Source: Lathyrus oleraceus
Taxonomy: Eukaryota > Streptophyta > Magnoliopsida > Fabales > Fabaceae
Direction of reading: 5' to 3'
DNA: 64,000 nt
NCBI RefSeq assembly: GCF_024323335.1
Contig: NC_066579.1
Location: forward strand, 2,805,001 to 2,869,000
Shown here: positions 55,067 to 64,000 of the stretch, piece after piece
Position numbering within the stretch: the first letter of the stretch is position 1
How the letters are laid out: each line of letters starts with the position of its first letter
The notes under the pieces: model-generated
What the model was told of the DNA's origin: nothing
The model's database searches: none
The model's input: the letters and a program-made list of their open reading frames with translations, nothing else
Made by a program: the position numbers and the translations under genes

Positions 55067-58000
55067 ATGGCTGGAAGAGGTAGAGACGATGCTGCGATTG
55101 CTGAGGCTCTGGGTATGCTAGGTGGAGTACTTGGAGGGAATCCGAATGTTGTGGGAATGGGAGCTGCTCGTCAACTGAGTGAGTTCCAGAAGAACAATCC
55201 TCCAATGTTTAAGGGAGCATACGATCCAGATGGTGCTCAGAAGTGGTTGAAGGAGATCGAGAGGATCTTCCGAGTGACTGAGTGTGCCGATAACCAGAAG
55301 GTCAGGTTTGGTACGCATATGTTGTCAGAGGAAGCAGACGATTGGTGGGTTGCTACCCGCACTGAGTTGGAAGCTGCTGGGAATGCTGAGATCACTTGGG
55401 TTGTGTTCAGAGAGAGATTCCTGAGGAAGTATTTTCCAGAGGATGTCAGAGAAAAGAAAGAGATAGAGTTCTTGGAATTGAAGCAGGGCAATCGGTCTGT
55501 TACTGAGTATGCTGCTAAGTTCACAGAGCTGTCGAAGTATTACACTCCCTATAACGAGGCTAATGGGGAATTTTCAAAATGCGTGAAGTTTGAGAACGGG
55601 TTACGTCCCGAGATCAAGCAGGCTATTGGGTATCAGCGGATTAGAGTGTTTTCTGACTTGGTTGACTGTTGCAGGATTTTTGAACAGGATACCAAAGCCA
55701 GAGCGGAGAGCTATCAGCAGAGGGTTGATAGGAAGGGCAAGAATCAGAATGATCGTGGGAAACCGTATGCAGCTGGCAAAGGTTTCCAGAGACAGAGTGG
55801 GATGAAGAGGCCTAGTGGGGGAGACTCTAGTGCCCCTGCTAAGTGTTTCAGATGTGGTCAGGCTGGACATCGTATCCATGAGTGTACCAGTAATGAGAAG
55901 AAGTGTTTCAAGTGTGGAAAAGGTGGTCACTTGGCTGCAGATTGCCGGTTGAAGACTGTGACTTGTTTCAACTGTGGAGAGGTGGGTCATATCAGTCCAC
56001 AGTGTCCTAAGCCGAAGAAAGAGAACCAGTCGGGGGGCAAGGTTTTTGCTTTATCGGGTTCTGAGACTTCTGCAGATGATCGTTTGATCCGAGGTACGTG
56101 TTATATTAATGGCTTTCCTCTTGTAGCTATTATTGACACAGGCGCGACTCATTCCTTTATATCTTTGGATTGTGCTGTGAAACTTAAGTTAGAGATATCT
56201 GAGATGCGTGGTAGTATGGTGATTGATACTCCTGCGAAGGGTTCAGTGACTACTACTTCAGTTTGTTTGAATTGTCCTTTGAGTATTTTTGGTAGAGACT
56301 TTGGGATGGACCTCGTGTGTCTCCCACTAGTGCAGATTGATGTTATCTTGGGTATGAACTGGTTGGTGTTTAACCGAGTTTATATCAACTGTTTTGATAA
56401 GACTGTGATTTTTCCTGAGATTGAGGAAGGAAAGAGTTTGTTTCTATCAGCGAGGCAGGTGAATGAGGCAGTAGCAGATGGGGCAGAGTTGTTTATGCTG
56501 TTAGCGACTTTGGAGGCTAAAGATAAACTGGTGATTTGCGATCTAGCTGTGGTGTGTGATTTTCCTGATGTGTTTCCGGAAGAAGTGAATGAATTACCGC
56601 CAGAGCGTGAAGTTGAGTTCTCGATTGATTTAGTACCTGGTACTAGGCCGATATCGATGGCTCCGTACCGTATGTCTGCTGTTGAGCTAACTGAATTGAA
56701 GAGTCAGTTGGAAGATCTGTTGGATAAGAAATTTATTCGTCCGAGTGTGTCACCGTGGGGTGCACCAGTGTTATTGGTTAAGAAGAAAGAAGGTACTATG
56801 AGGTTGTGTGTGGACTACAGGCAACTGAATAAAGTGACGATCAAGAATCGGTATCCTTTGCCGAGGATTGATGATTTGATGGATCAGTTGGTTGGTGCGA
56901 GTGTGTTCAGCAAAATAGATTTGAGATCGGGTTATCATCAGATACGTGTGAAAACTGAGGATATTCAGAAGACTGCTTTCAGAACAAGGTATGGACATTA
57001 TGAGTATTCTGTAATGCCTTTTGGTGTGACTAATGCGCCTGGGGTATTTATGGAGTATATGAATAGGATTTTCCATCCGTACCTAGACAAGTTTGTTGTG
57101 GTGTTTATTGATGATATTTTGGTGTATTCGAAATCTGAAGAAGAGCATGCTGAGCAATTGAGAATGGTTTTAGGAGTTCTACGAGAAAAGAGGTTATTTG
57201 CTAAACTGTCTAAGTGTGAATTTTGGTTAGAAGAGGTTAGTTTTCTTGGTCATGTGATTTCCAGAGGTGGTGTTGCTGTTGATCCTTCTAAGATAGAAGC
57301 GGTATCTAAGTGGGAAGCTCCGAAGTCAGTTTCTGAGATAAGGAGTTTTCTTGGACTTGCAGGATATTATAGGAAATTCATTGAGGGATTTGCTAAGCTG
57401 GCGTTACCGTTGACGATGTTAACTAGAAAGGGGCAAGCGTTTGTTTGGGACTTAAAATGTGAAGAAGGTTTCCAAGAGTTAAAGAGAAGGTTAACTACTG
57501 CTCCTATTCTGATATTACCGAGTCCGTCAGAACTATTTGAGGTTTTCTGTGATGCGTCATTGTTGGGTTTAGGTGGTGTGTTGATGCAGAACAAGCAGGT
57601 TATAGCTTATGCTTCGAGACAACTGAGGGTGCATGAGAGGAACTATCCGACACACGATTTAGAATTGGCAGCTGTGGTATTTGTTCTGAAGTTATGGAGG
57701 CACTACTTGTACGGGTCAAGATTTGAGGTTTTCAGTGACCATAAAAGTTTAAAGTATTTGTTTGATCATAAAGAGCTGAATATGAGACAGAGGAGATGGT
57801 TAGAGTTTCTGAAGGATTATGACTTTGGTTTGAATTACCATCCGGGTAAAGCAAACGTAGTGGCCGATGCATTGAGTCGGAAATCATTGCATATGTGTAT
57901 GTTAATGGTTAAGGAATTGGATTTAATTGAGCAGTTTAGAGACTTGAGTTTGGTGTGTGAGAGTACTCACCATAGTGTTAAATTGGGAATGTTAAAGTTA

Positions 58001-59437
58001 ACGAGTAGTATTCTGGATGAGATCAGAGAGGGTCAGAAATCCGATGTGCTTTTGGTGGACAAGTTGACTCTAGTGAATCAAGGTCAAGGTGGTGAATTCA
58101 GAGTTGATGAGAATGGTGTTTTGAAAATTGGTAATCGGGTGTGTATTCCGGATGTTACCGAGCTCAAGAAGAGTATTCTTGAGGAAGGACATCGTAGTGG
58201 CTTGAGTATTCATCCTGGAGCTACGAAGATGTATCATGATTTGAAAAAGTTATTTTGGTGGCCGGGAATGAAAAGAGAAATTGCGAGTTTTGTTTATTCT
58301 TGTTTGACTTGTCAGAAGTCAAAGATTGAGCATCAGAAGCCGTCTGGGCTAATGCAACCGTTGGCTATTCCAGAGTGGAAGTGGGATAGTATCAGTATGG
58401 ATTTTGTTTCTGGTTTACCGAGGACAATTAAGAATTTTGAAGCTATTTGGGTGATTGTTGATAGATTGACGAAATCGGCTCATTTCATTCCGATCAGAAT
58501 GGATTATCCGTTAGAGAGATTAGCTGAGTTGTATATTGAGAAGATTGTAAGTTTGCATGGTATTCCGTCGAGTATTGTTTCGGACAGAGATCCTAGATTT
58601 ACATCGAAGTTTTGGGAAGGTTTGCAGAAGGCTTTGGGAACTAAGCTGAGATTGAGTTCTGCATATCATCCGCAGACTGATGGTCAGACTGAGAGGACGA
58701 TTCAGTCACTAGAGGATCTTTTGAGGGCTTGTGTTTTGGAAAAGGGAGGTGCTTGGGATTGTCATTTACCTTTGATTGAGTTTACCTACAACAATAGTTT
58801 TCATTCGAGCATTGGTATGGCACCGTTTGAAGCTTTGTATGGTAGGAGATGTCGGACACCTTTGTGTTGGTATGAGTCCGGTGAGAGTGTTGTGGTTGGA
58901 CCGGAGATTGTTCAACAAACTACGGAAAAGATTAAGATGATTCAGGAGAAGATGAGAATTGCTCAGAGTCGTCAGAAGAGTTATCACGACAAGAGGAGGA
59001 AGTCACTTGAGTTTCGAGAGGGAGATCATGTGTTTCTTCGTGTTACTCCGATAACTGGGGTTGGTCGAGCTTTGAAGTCGAAGAAGTTGACACCTCGATT
59101 TATTGGTCCTTATCAGATTTTGGAGAGGATAGGGGAGGTAGCCTATCGTATCGCTTTACCGCCGTCACTTGCGAATTTGCATGAGGTTTTTCATGTGTCT
59201 CAGTTGAGGAGATACATTCATGATCCGTCGCATGTGGTCCAAGTAGATGATGTCCAGGTGAGAGATAACCTGACTGTTGAAACATCACCTATGAGGATTG
59301 AGGATCGAGAGTTGAAGCAGTTGCGGGGTAAAGAGATTGCTTTGGTAAAGGTAGCTTGGGGAGGACCAGCAGGTGGCAATGTGACTTGGGAACTTGAGAG
59401 TCAGATGAAGGAGTCTAATCCTGAGTTATTCGCTTGA
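55067..59437 (+). CDS. Element D gag-pol polyprotein with chromodomain
   Basis: One intact frame of 1456 residues. Gag (1 to about 240) is followed by three CCHC zinc knuckles (residues 260-313; [42 protein letters not shown]). Aspartic protease has D-T-G-A at residue 357. Reverse transcriptase (from about 534) has [12 protein letters not shown] and the F-I-D-D site at 682-683. RNase H has FCDAS at about 829. Integrase has its HHCC zinc region near 1042-1085 and D1112, D1173, E1209 (D-X35-E), with [12 protein letters not shown]-terminal chromodomain (about 1405-1456; [19 protein letters not shown]) would steer insertion to marked chromatin. The ATG at 55067 follows a pyrimidine-rich TTTTCAG. 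The frame ends 30 bp before the polypurine tract. Full length and intact catalytic residues suggest a potentially active copy. Confidence 0.95.
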   Translation: MAGRGRDDAAIAEALGMLGGVLGGNPNVVGMGAARQLSEFQKNNPPMFKGAYDPDGAQKWLKEIERIFRVTECADNQKVRFGTHMLSEEADDWWVATRTELEAAGNAEITWVVFRERFLRKYFPEDVREKKEIEFLELKQGNRSVTEYAAKFTELSKYYTPYNEANGEFSKCVKFENGLRPEIKQAIGYQRIRVFSDLVDCCRIFEQDTKARAESYQQRVDRKGKNQNDRGKPYAAGKGFQRQSGMKRPSGGDSSAPAKCFRCGQAGHRIHECTSNEKKCFKCGKGGHLAADCRLKTVTCFNCGEVGHISPQCPKPKKENQSGGKVFALSGSETSADDRLIRGTCYINGFPLVAIIDTGATHSFISLDCAVKLKLEISEMRGSMVIDTPAKGSVTTTSVCLNCPLSIFGRDFGMDLVCLPLVQIDVILGMNWLVFNRVYINCFDKTVIFPEIEEGKSLFLSARQVNEAVADGAELFMLLATLEAKDKLVICDLAVVCDFPDVFPEEVNELPPEREVEFSIDLVPGTRPISMAPYRMSAVELTELKSQLEDLLDKKFIRPSVSPWGAPVLLVKKKEGTMRLCVDYRQLNKVTIKNRYPLPRIDDLMDQLVGASVFSKIDLRSGYHQIRVKTEDIQKTAFRTRYGHYEYSVMPFGVTNAPGVFMEYMNRIFHPYLDKFVVVFIDDILVYSKSEEEHAEQLRMVLGVLREKRLFAKLSKCEFWLEEVSFLGHVISRGGVAVDPSKIEAVSKWEAPKSVSEIRSFLGLAGYYRKFIEGFAKLALPLTMLTRKGQAFVWDLKCEEGFQELKRRLTTAPILILPSPSELFEVFCDASLLGLGGVLMQNKQVIAYASRQLRVHERNYPTHDLELAAVVFVLKLWRHYLYGSRFEVFSDHKSLKYLFDHKELNMRQRRWLEFLKDYDFGLNYHPGKANVVADALSRKSLHMCMLMVKELDLIEQFRDLSLVCESTHHSVKLGMLKLTSSILDEIREGQKSDVLLVDKLTLVNQGQGGEFRVDENGVLKIGNRVCIPDVTELKKSILEEGHRSGLSIHPGATKMYHDLKKLFWWPGMKREIASFVYSCLTCQKSKIEHQKPSGLMQPLAIPEWKWDSISMDFVSGLPRTIKNFEAIWVIVDRLTKSAHFIPIRMDYPLERLAELYIEKIVSLHGIPSSIVSDRDPRFTSKFWEGLQKALGTKLRLSSAYHPQTDGQTERTIQSLEDLLRACVLEKGGAWDCHLPLIEFTYNNSFHSSIGMAPFEALYGRRCRTPLCWYESGESVVVGPEIVQQTTEKIKMIQEKMRIAQSRQKSYHDKRRKSLEFREGDHVFLRVTPITGVGRALKSKKLTPRFIGPYQILERIGEVAYRIALPPSLANLHEVFHVSQLRRYIHDPSHVVQVDDVQVRDNLTVETSPMRIEDRELKQLRGKEIALVKVAWGGPAGGNVTWELESQMKESNPELFA

Positions 59438-59466
59438 GGTATGTTTTCGAGGACGAAAACTCTTTT

Positions 59467-59479
59467 AGTGGGGGAGAGT
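59467..59479 (+). other. Polypurine tract of element D
   Basis: AGTGGGGGAGAGT immediately before the 3' LTR at 59480. A second copy precedes the 5' LTR at 52916-52928 because of the aberrant left tip. Confidence 0.8.
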
Positions 59480-61493
59480 TGTAACACCCCGATAAAATAA
59501 GATAATTATTTAATTTAAGTTAATAATATATTTATTAATTTAATTAAATAATTGGAATATTATTATTGGAATTATTATTATTGGGTTATTTATTTATTGG
59601 AATAAAAGTTGGAATTAGAAAAGGTCCCATTTGGTAAAAGGGTTATTTCACGTGAAAAGGAAAAAAGAGACAGAAAAGTGGAAAAAGGGCAAAGAGAACC
59701 AGAGAACAAGGGTTGAAGAGAGGAAGAGCTTGAAGCTGAAGGATCGCCGGATTAACTCAGGTAAGGGGGGTTTATCATCGTTTAATGGGTATTATGGGAT
59801 AATATGTACTGGGTAGTAATAAACCATTGATTTACCTCTGATTGGAATGATGTATGATGAAAATTGTGAAATATTGGATGAACGAAATTTGGATTATAAA
59901 TGAAGGAAATTCGTAGGAATTAGATGTAATAATGTTAGATTTTGTGAAATCGAATAGGGTATGATTTGTGTTAGAGGATATGAACGAATAATGTGTAAAA
60001 TTGGACTGTGGAAGGTTGAATTGGATAGATCTCGTAGCAGAGAAAGCCATAGCAGATCTGGAAGTCTGGTTTCTGGTCATACGCGTATGGCACTAGGCAA
60101 TACGCGTATGAGATGGTCTGGTACGCGTATGGCACTAGGCAATACGCGTATGGATGAGGAAGATGATGTTTTGAACGTGGGTTGGTCTCTGTTGGTACGC
60201 GTATGGGGAAGTGGTACGCGTAGCATACGCGTATGAGACAGGTGATACGCGTATGGGATTGGCTGAGAAATGGGCCATACGCGTATGGGACTAGGCAGTA
60301 CGCGTATGGGCAGGATTGTGATTTTTCTGTGCTGTTGTTGTGCAGTTTTTGGTTGTTCAGCTGCGTAATGTAAATTAGCTGATGTACGATATATTAGGGA
60401 TCATTTCCCGTTGTTTTGAGTAGTATAGGTATTAGTAGAGTGTGCTAATACTGTGGTTGTTCTTTGGCATGATCTGATATGCTTATGTGATAAAATACTA
60501 ATGATGTGTGATGGTATGCATGATCTTGTGAATGTATCAGTTATGGGTGCATTTGTGAATAGACTGTTTTATGGCTTAGAGTGTGAGCATATGTCTATTC
60601 TTGAATTGTGGTTGATGATTTAGCATTGCTAGGTGATTAGCATGCATATTGTGGCCTTTATGGTGGTAGCTAATTCCCAGGGTGAGGAATTAGTGAGTTA
60701 GTCATTTTGGACTGTTGTTGATGTTTGCATGCTAGGTGAATTAGCGTGCATAGCATGGCCCTTGGGGTGGTAGCTAATTCCCATGGTGAGGAATTAGTGA
60801 GTGAGTCACTAAGTCTCAAATGAGTGGGACTAGTGGGCTTGGTAGCCGTGCCTGGATTTGGACGGTGAGGTGAACTATATGTTCACAAATAGTCGGTACC
60901 GCATGCATGGAGTCTCATTGCATAATATGTGTATGGCGTATAATATGAATGGATGTATTCCAATATTATACGTGTGTTTGTGTTGATAGTGAGTATGAAC
61001 ATGAATTGTATTGGTATTGAGTATGATATTTGAATTGATGTGCCGTTACCGAATATGTGATGTGATTAGGGTGATTAATGTGTTAAATTACTTAACATGA
61101 CATGATATTTTATAATGCTTATTATATCGATTGAGGAACTCACCCTTACAACTATTTTTCAGGTAACGAGCAGTGATTGAGTAGAAACTAGTGCTTGGAG
61201 TCTAGTGTAGTCTCCTTAGTGGGTCATGCTCTGATAGATGTAACATCGGGATGGGATGTTTTACCTTGTTGAATAATTTTACATATAATTGTGTTACATG
61301 TTCTGCATGATTGATTTGATTTCTATCCGCTGCGTACTATGCAAAAGTTTTATTTGATAAATAAATGAGCATGACAATCTACTTTGATGAATGGTGTTAA
61401 GTTGTTTGTGTGACACCCTTAACTGCATAATTACTCTGATTTATATGTTGCTATTTTAATTAAATATTTGGGGTATTTTAGAAGGGTGTTACA
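59480..61493 (+). repeat. 3' LTR of element D
   Basis: 2014 bp, near-identical to 52929-54941, ending GGGTGTTACA and followed by GGGAC (61494-61498). Confidence 0.95.
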
Positions 61494-62013
61494 GGGACGC
61501 CCTTGGATCCATGGGGCAAGTGCTGTAGCTTCGTCTCTCCATCAAAAGTTGAGGTATCCAATAGAGGGCAAGATTGTCACTGTGTGTGGAGAAGAAGAGT
61601 ATATTGTCAGTAGTGTGCATACCTTCAGATACGTCGAGATGGATGGTGAATTCTTTGAGACTCCTTCTCAGTCATTTGAAGTAGTTCCTCCGACCAGTCC
61701 TGTCCTTAAGCCAACTTCCCGTGTGCCCAAGGTTATTCGTGCTCCTCCTGCTATGATTTCTCTGAAAGATGCTCAAGTCGTGGTTGAAGATGGTGGTTGT
61801 ACTGGTTGGGGTCAACTGATCGATGTACCGTACAAGTCTGATAAATTTGGGCTGGGGTTTAGCTCTGAAAAGATAGTCAAAGATCAGATTAATGTTGTAG
61901 AAGATGTTGATAGCGATTGCGACTTGGATAGCTGGATTTTCCCAACAATTGGTGACGGACTCAATAATTGGAAGGCTGAAGACACTATCCCGATTTCCTT
62001 TAGTCAGGAGTAA
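61494..62013 (+). pseudogene. Element A gag-pro, third part
   Basis: After GGGAC (shared with 52761-52765), A's protease resumes with RPWIHGASAVASSLHQKL and runs open to TAA 62011-62013. The end has DSDCDLDSWIFP as in B. There is no defect in this piece; the gene as a whole is broken by the two insertions, the early TAG at 11949 and the deletion at about 12918. Confidence 0.92.
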
Positions 62014-62260
62014 TTGTTATTGCTTATTTTAGTGTTTCAAATTTTGTAATTTTTATTATGAACAATTGAACTTCTTAAAGCATTGTGTCTATGCCCGGGG
62101 CACAATAGCTAATTTGTTAAGGGTTTTGTCATTTTCATAAGCATATTCACATTCAATAAATCAATGGACTTTTTGCATTCAAATATTGCGCTCTTTATCT
62201 TTCCTGTCATCTTTCAAATAAGCTATGTTTTCTTACACACACTCACGTAACAAATTGCAG
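62010..62260 (+). other. Intron between gag-pro and pol, element A
   Basis: GTAATT donor from 62010 overlapping the stop codon, AAATTGCAG acceptor ending 62260, 251 bp. Same position and phase as in B and C. Confidence 0.8.
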
Positions 62261-64000
62261 ATCCATATCCACTCTGGATCTTGTTGATAATAATTCTGCT
62301 ACTGTTAATTATGGCTTTAAAAATCCGATCTACCAAGCCGAGGATGGAAGCGAGGAAGATTGCGAAGTGCCTGGAGAGCTTGCCAGACTGTTACTGCAAG
62401 AAGAAAAGACTATACAGTCGCATGAGGAATCAATTGAAATTGTAAATCTGGATACTGAAGTAGACAAGAAAGAAGTCAAAATAGGAGCAGGCTTGGAAAA
62501 TAGTGTCAAAGAAAGATTGATTCAGATGTTACATGACTATGTAGAGATTTTTGCTTGGTCTTATGAAGACATGCCAGGACTGGATACTGATATAGTAGTA
62601 CATCGTTTGCCAATGAAGGAAGATTGTCATCCTGTTAAGCAAAAGGTTCGTCGCATGCGTCCTGAAATGTCTGAGAAAATCAAAGCCGAGGTTATGAAAC
62701 AATTTAATGCAGGTTTTCTAGCTGTTACTTCTTATCCTCAATGGGTTGCTAATGTGGTACCAGTGCCAAAGAAGGATGGTAAGGTGCGAATGTGTGTAGA
62801 TTACAGAGATTTGAATAAAGCAAGTCCCAAAGATGACTTTCCACTTCCGCACATTGATGTTCTGGTAGATAACACCGCTCAACACAAGGTATTCTCATTT
62901 ATGGATGGATTCTCAGGTTATAACCAGATTAAGATGGCACCTGAAGACATGGAGAAAACTACGTTTAGGACGTAATGGGGCACTTTTTGTTACAAAGTAA
63001 TGCCATTCGGTTTAAAGAATGCAGGGGCAACATACCAGCGTGCTATGGTGGTTTTGTTCCATGATATGATCCATCATGAAATAGAGGTATATGTGGATGA
63101 CATGATAGCCAGATCTCATACTCAAGAAGAACATCTCGATCATTTATACAAACTGTTTGAGAGGTTGAAGAAATACAAGTTGAGATTGAACCCGAACAAA
63201 TGCACCTTTGGAGTAAGATCCGGTAAACTCTTGGGCTTTGTTGTCAGTGGTAAAGGAATTGAGGTTGACCCGGCTAAGGTGAGAGCTATTCAAGAAATGC
63301 CAGTTCCCCGTACGGATAAAGAAGTCAGAGGTTTCTTGGGACGCTTGAATTACATTGGCCGATTTATCTCCCATTTGACTGCTACTTGCAAACCTGTCTT
63401 CAAATTACTGAGGAAAAATCAAGAGATAATATGGAATGATGAATGTCAAGAAGCTTTTGACAAAATCAAGAAGTATCTCCAAGAACCTCCAATTCTGATG
63501 CCACCAGTTGAAGGAAGACCTCTAATAATGTATTTGACCGTGTTAGAAAATTCAATGGGGTGTGTGCTGGGGCAACATGACGAGTCTGGTCGACAAGAGC
63601 ATACAATATACTACCTTAGCAAAAAGTTTACCGACTGTGAAACAAGATACTCACTGCTTGAGAAAACTTGATGTGCTTTGGCTTGGGCTGCTCGCCGACT
63701 AAGACAATATATGTTGAATCATACCACTTTATTGATTTCTAAGATGGATCCTATCAAATATATATTTGAGAAACCTGTTCTCTCCGGAAGAATAGCAAGA
63801 TGGCAGATGATTTTAACAGAGTATGATATCCAGTATACTACCCAGAAAGCAATCAAAGGAAGCGTGTTAGCTGATCATTTGGCTCATCAAGCAGTGGATG
63901 ATTACCAATCTATGAATTTCGAGTTCCCTGATGAGGATGTTATGCTTGTTACTGATTATGAAGAACCTGGACCGGATGAAGGACCCGAACTGGGATCCCG
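62261..64000 (+). pseudogene. Element A pol, 5' part with two stops
   Basis: From the acceptor the frame covers the linker and reverse transcriptase (VPVPKKDGKVRMCVDYRDLN, FMDGFSGYNQIKM, YVDD near 63096) and the first RNase H. TAA at 62973-62975 replaces the CAA of B, and TGA at 63669-63671 replaces a TGC codon. Otherwise the frame continues to the window edge inside the region before the second RNase H. Close to B throughout. Integrase and 3' LTR are beyond the window. Confidence 0.92.

Larger units (their letters stand above)
52766..61493 (+). mobile_element. Element D: Tekay-like chromovirus (Ty3/gypsy) inserted in A's protease
   Basis: Chimeric left tip (52766-52928), 5' LTR 52929-54941, primer site 54946, one long frame 55067-59437, polypurine tract, 3' LTR 59480-61493. 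Target duplication GGGAC on both sides. LTRs differ by about 7 bases and 3 indels over 2 kb (by eye). A C-terminal chromodomain and Met-tRNA-type primer site identify a chromovirus; assignment to Tekay rests on the chromodomain form and gag. Confidence 0.94.
6564..64000 (+). mobile_element. Element A: Ogre-type Ty3/gypsy retrotransposon, host of the nest
   Basis: Order: 5' LTR (6564-9663), primer site (9668), ORF1 (10397-11725), gag-pro in three pieces (11919-13656, 52363-52765, 61494-62010), intron (62010-62260), pol (62261 to the edge). Two elements interrupt it. B sits between the two ACCGC copies and D between the two GGGAC copies, and A's reading frame continues correctly across both. 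An extra ORF before gag, the Arg-tRNA-type primer site, the intron after protease and a second RNase H region in the family place it in Ogre (Tat lineage). The right part of pol and the 3' LTR are outside the window. Confidence 0.93.

Overview
This window is plant nuclear DNA, very probably from a legume of the inverted-repeat-lacking clade, and most likely tribe Fabeae (pea, vetch, lentil and relatives). Three things point there. The only host-type gene I can support (4767-5039) is a two-exon gene for a small secreted peptide with the cysteine spacing of nodule-specific cysteine-rich (NCR) peptides. Almost everything right of 6564 is Ogre-type (Ty3/gypsy, Tat lineage) retrotransposon DNA. The left edge is a Sirevirus-type Ty1/copia element. 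Genus is inference.

Layout. 1-2540 is the 5' part of a minus-strand Sirevirus: decayed gag, primer-binding site, and LTR 1442-2540. 2541-6563 is an AT-rich gene island holding an older Sirevirus LTR relic, the NCR-type gene, and a broken minus-strand fragment of an Ulp1/C48-type protease. From 6564 to the right edge is one large plus-strand nest of four elements. Element A (Ogre) has its 5' LTR at 6564-9663 and runs off the right edge. Element B (same family as A, 13657-52362) inserted into A's gag-pro with a 5-bp target duplication ACCGC. Element C (a different, larger Ogre-like family, 27417-50783, LTRs of about 4.9 kb) inserted into B's 3' LTR with duplication GCCGG. Element D (Tekay-like chromovirus, 52766-61493) inserted into A's protease region with duplication GGGAC. 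All three duplications were read directly. A's interrupted reading frame can be followed across 13656, 52363-52765 and 61494.

State of the elements. D has one intact 1456-residue gag-pol frame ending in a chromodomain. C has intact gag-pro and pol frames and one stop in ORF1. B and A carry several stops, and A also has a deletion of about 400 bp in gag. LTR pairs differ by roughly 0.3-0.4% in C and D and about 0.9% in B (counts by eye), which fits the nesting order. A, B and C each have a gag-pro/pol junction in which a splice donor overlaps the gag-pro stop codon, followed by an intron of about 250 bp and a TGCAG acceptor that brings pol into the same frame.

The most unusual content is non-coding and lies in the 3' regions of B and C. 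First, just after the pol stop both carry a cassette of four stem-loops, with paired compensatory changes between B and C and GNRA tetraloops. Second, B has about 15 small hairpins with a near-constant 8-nt loop and at least five different, each self-complementary, stems. Third, C and to a lesser extent B carry many copies of a TCCCCAGCRGAGT-like motif. That motif is the sequence of the primer tRNA 3' end and so is complementary to the element's own primer-binding site. D also has an aberrant, chimeric left end.
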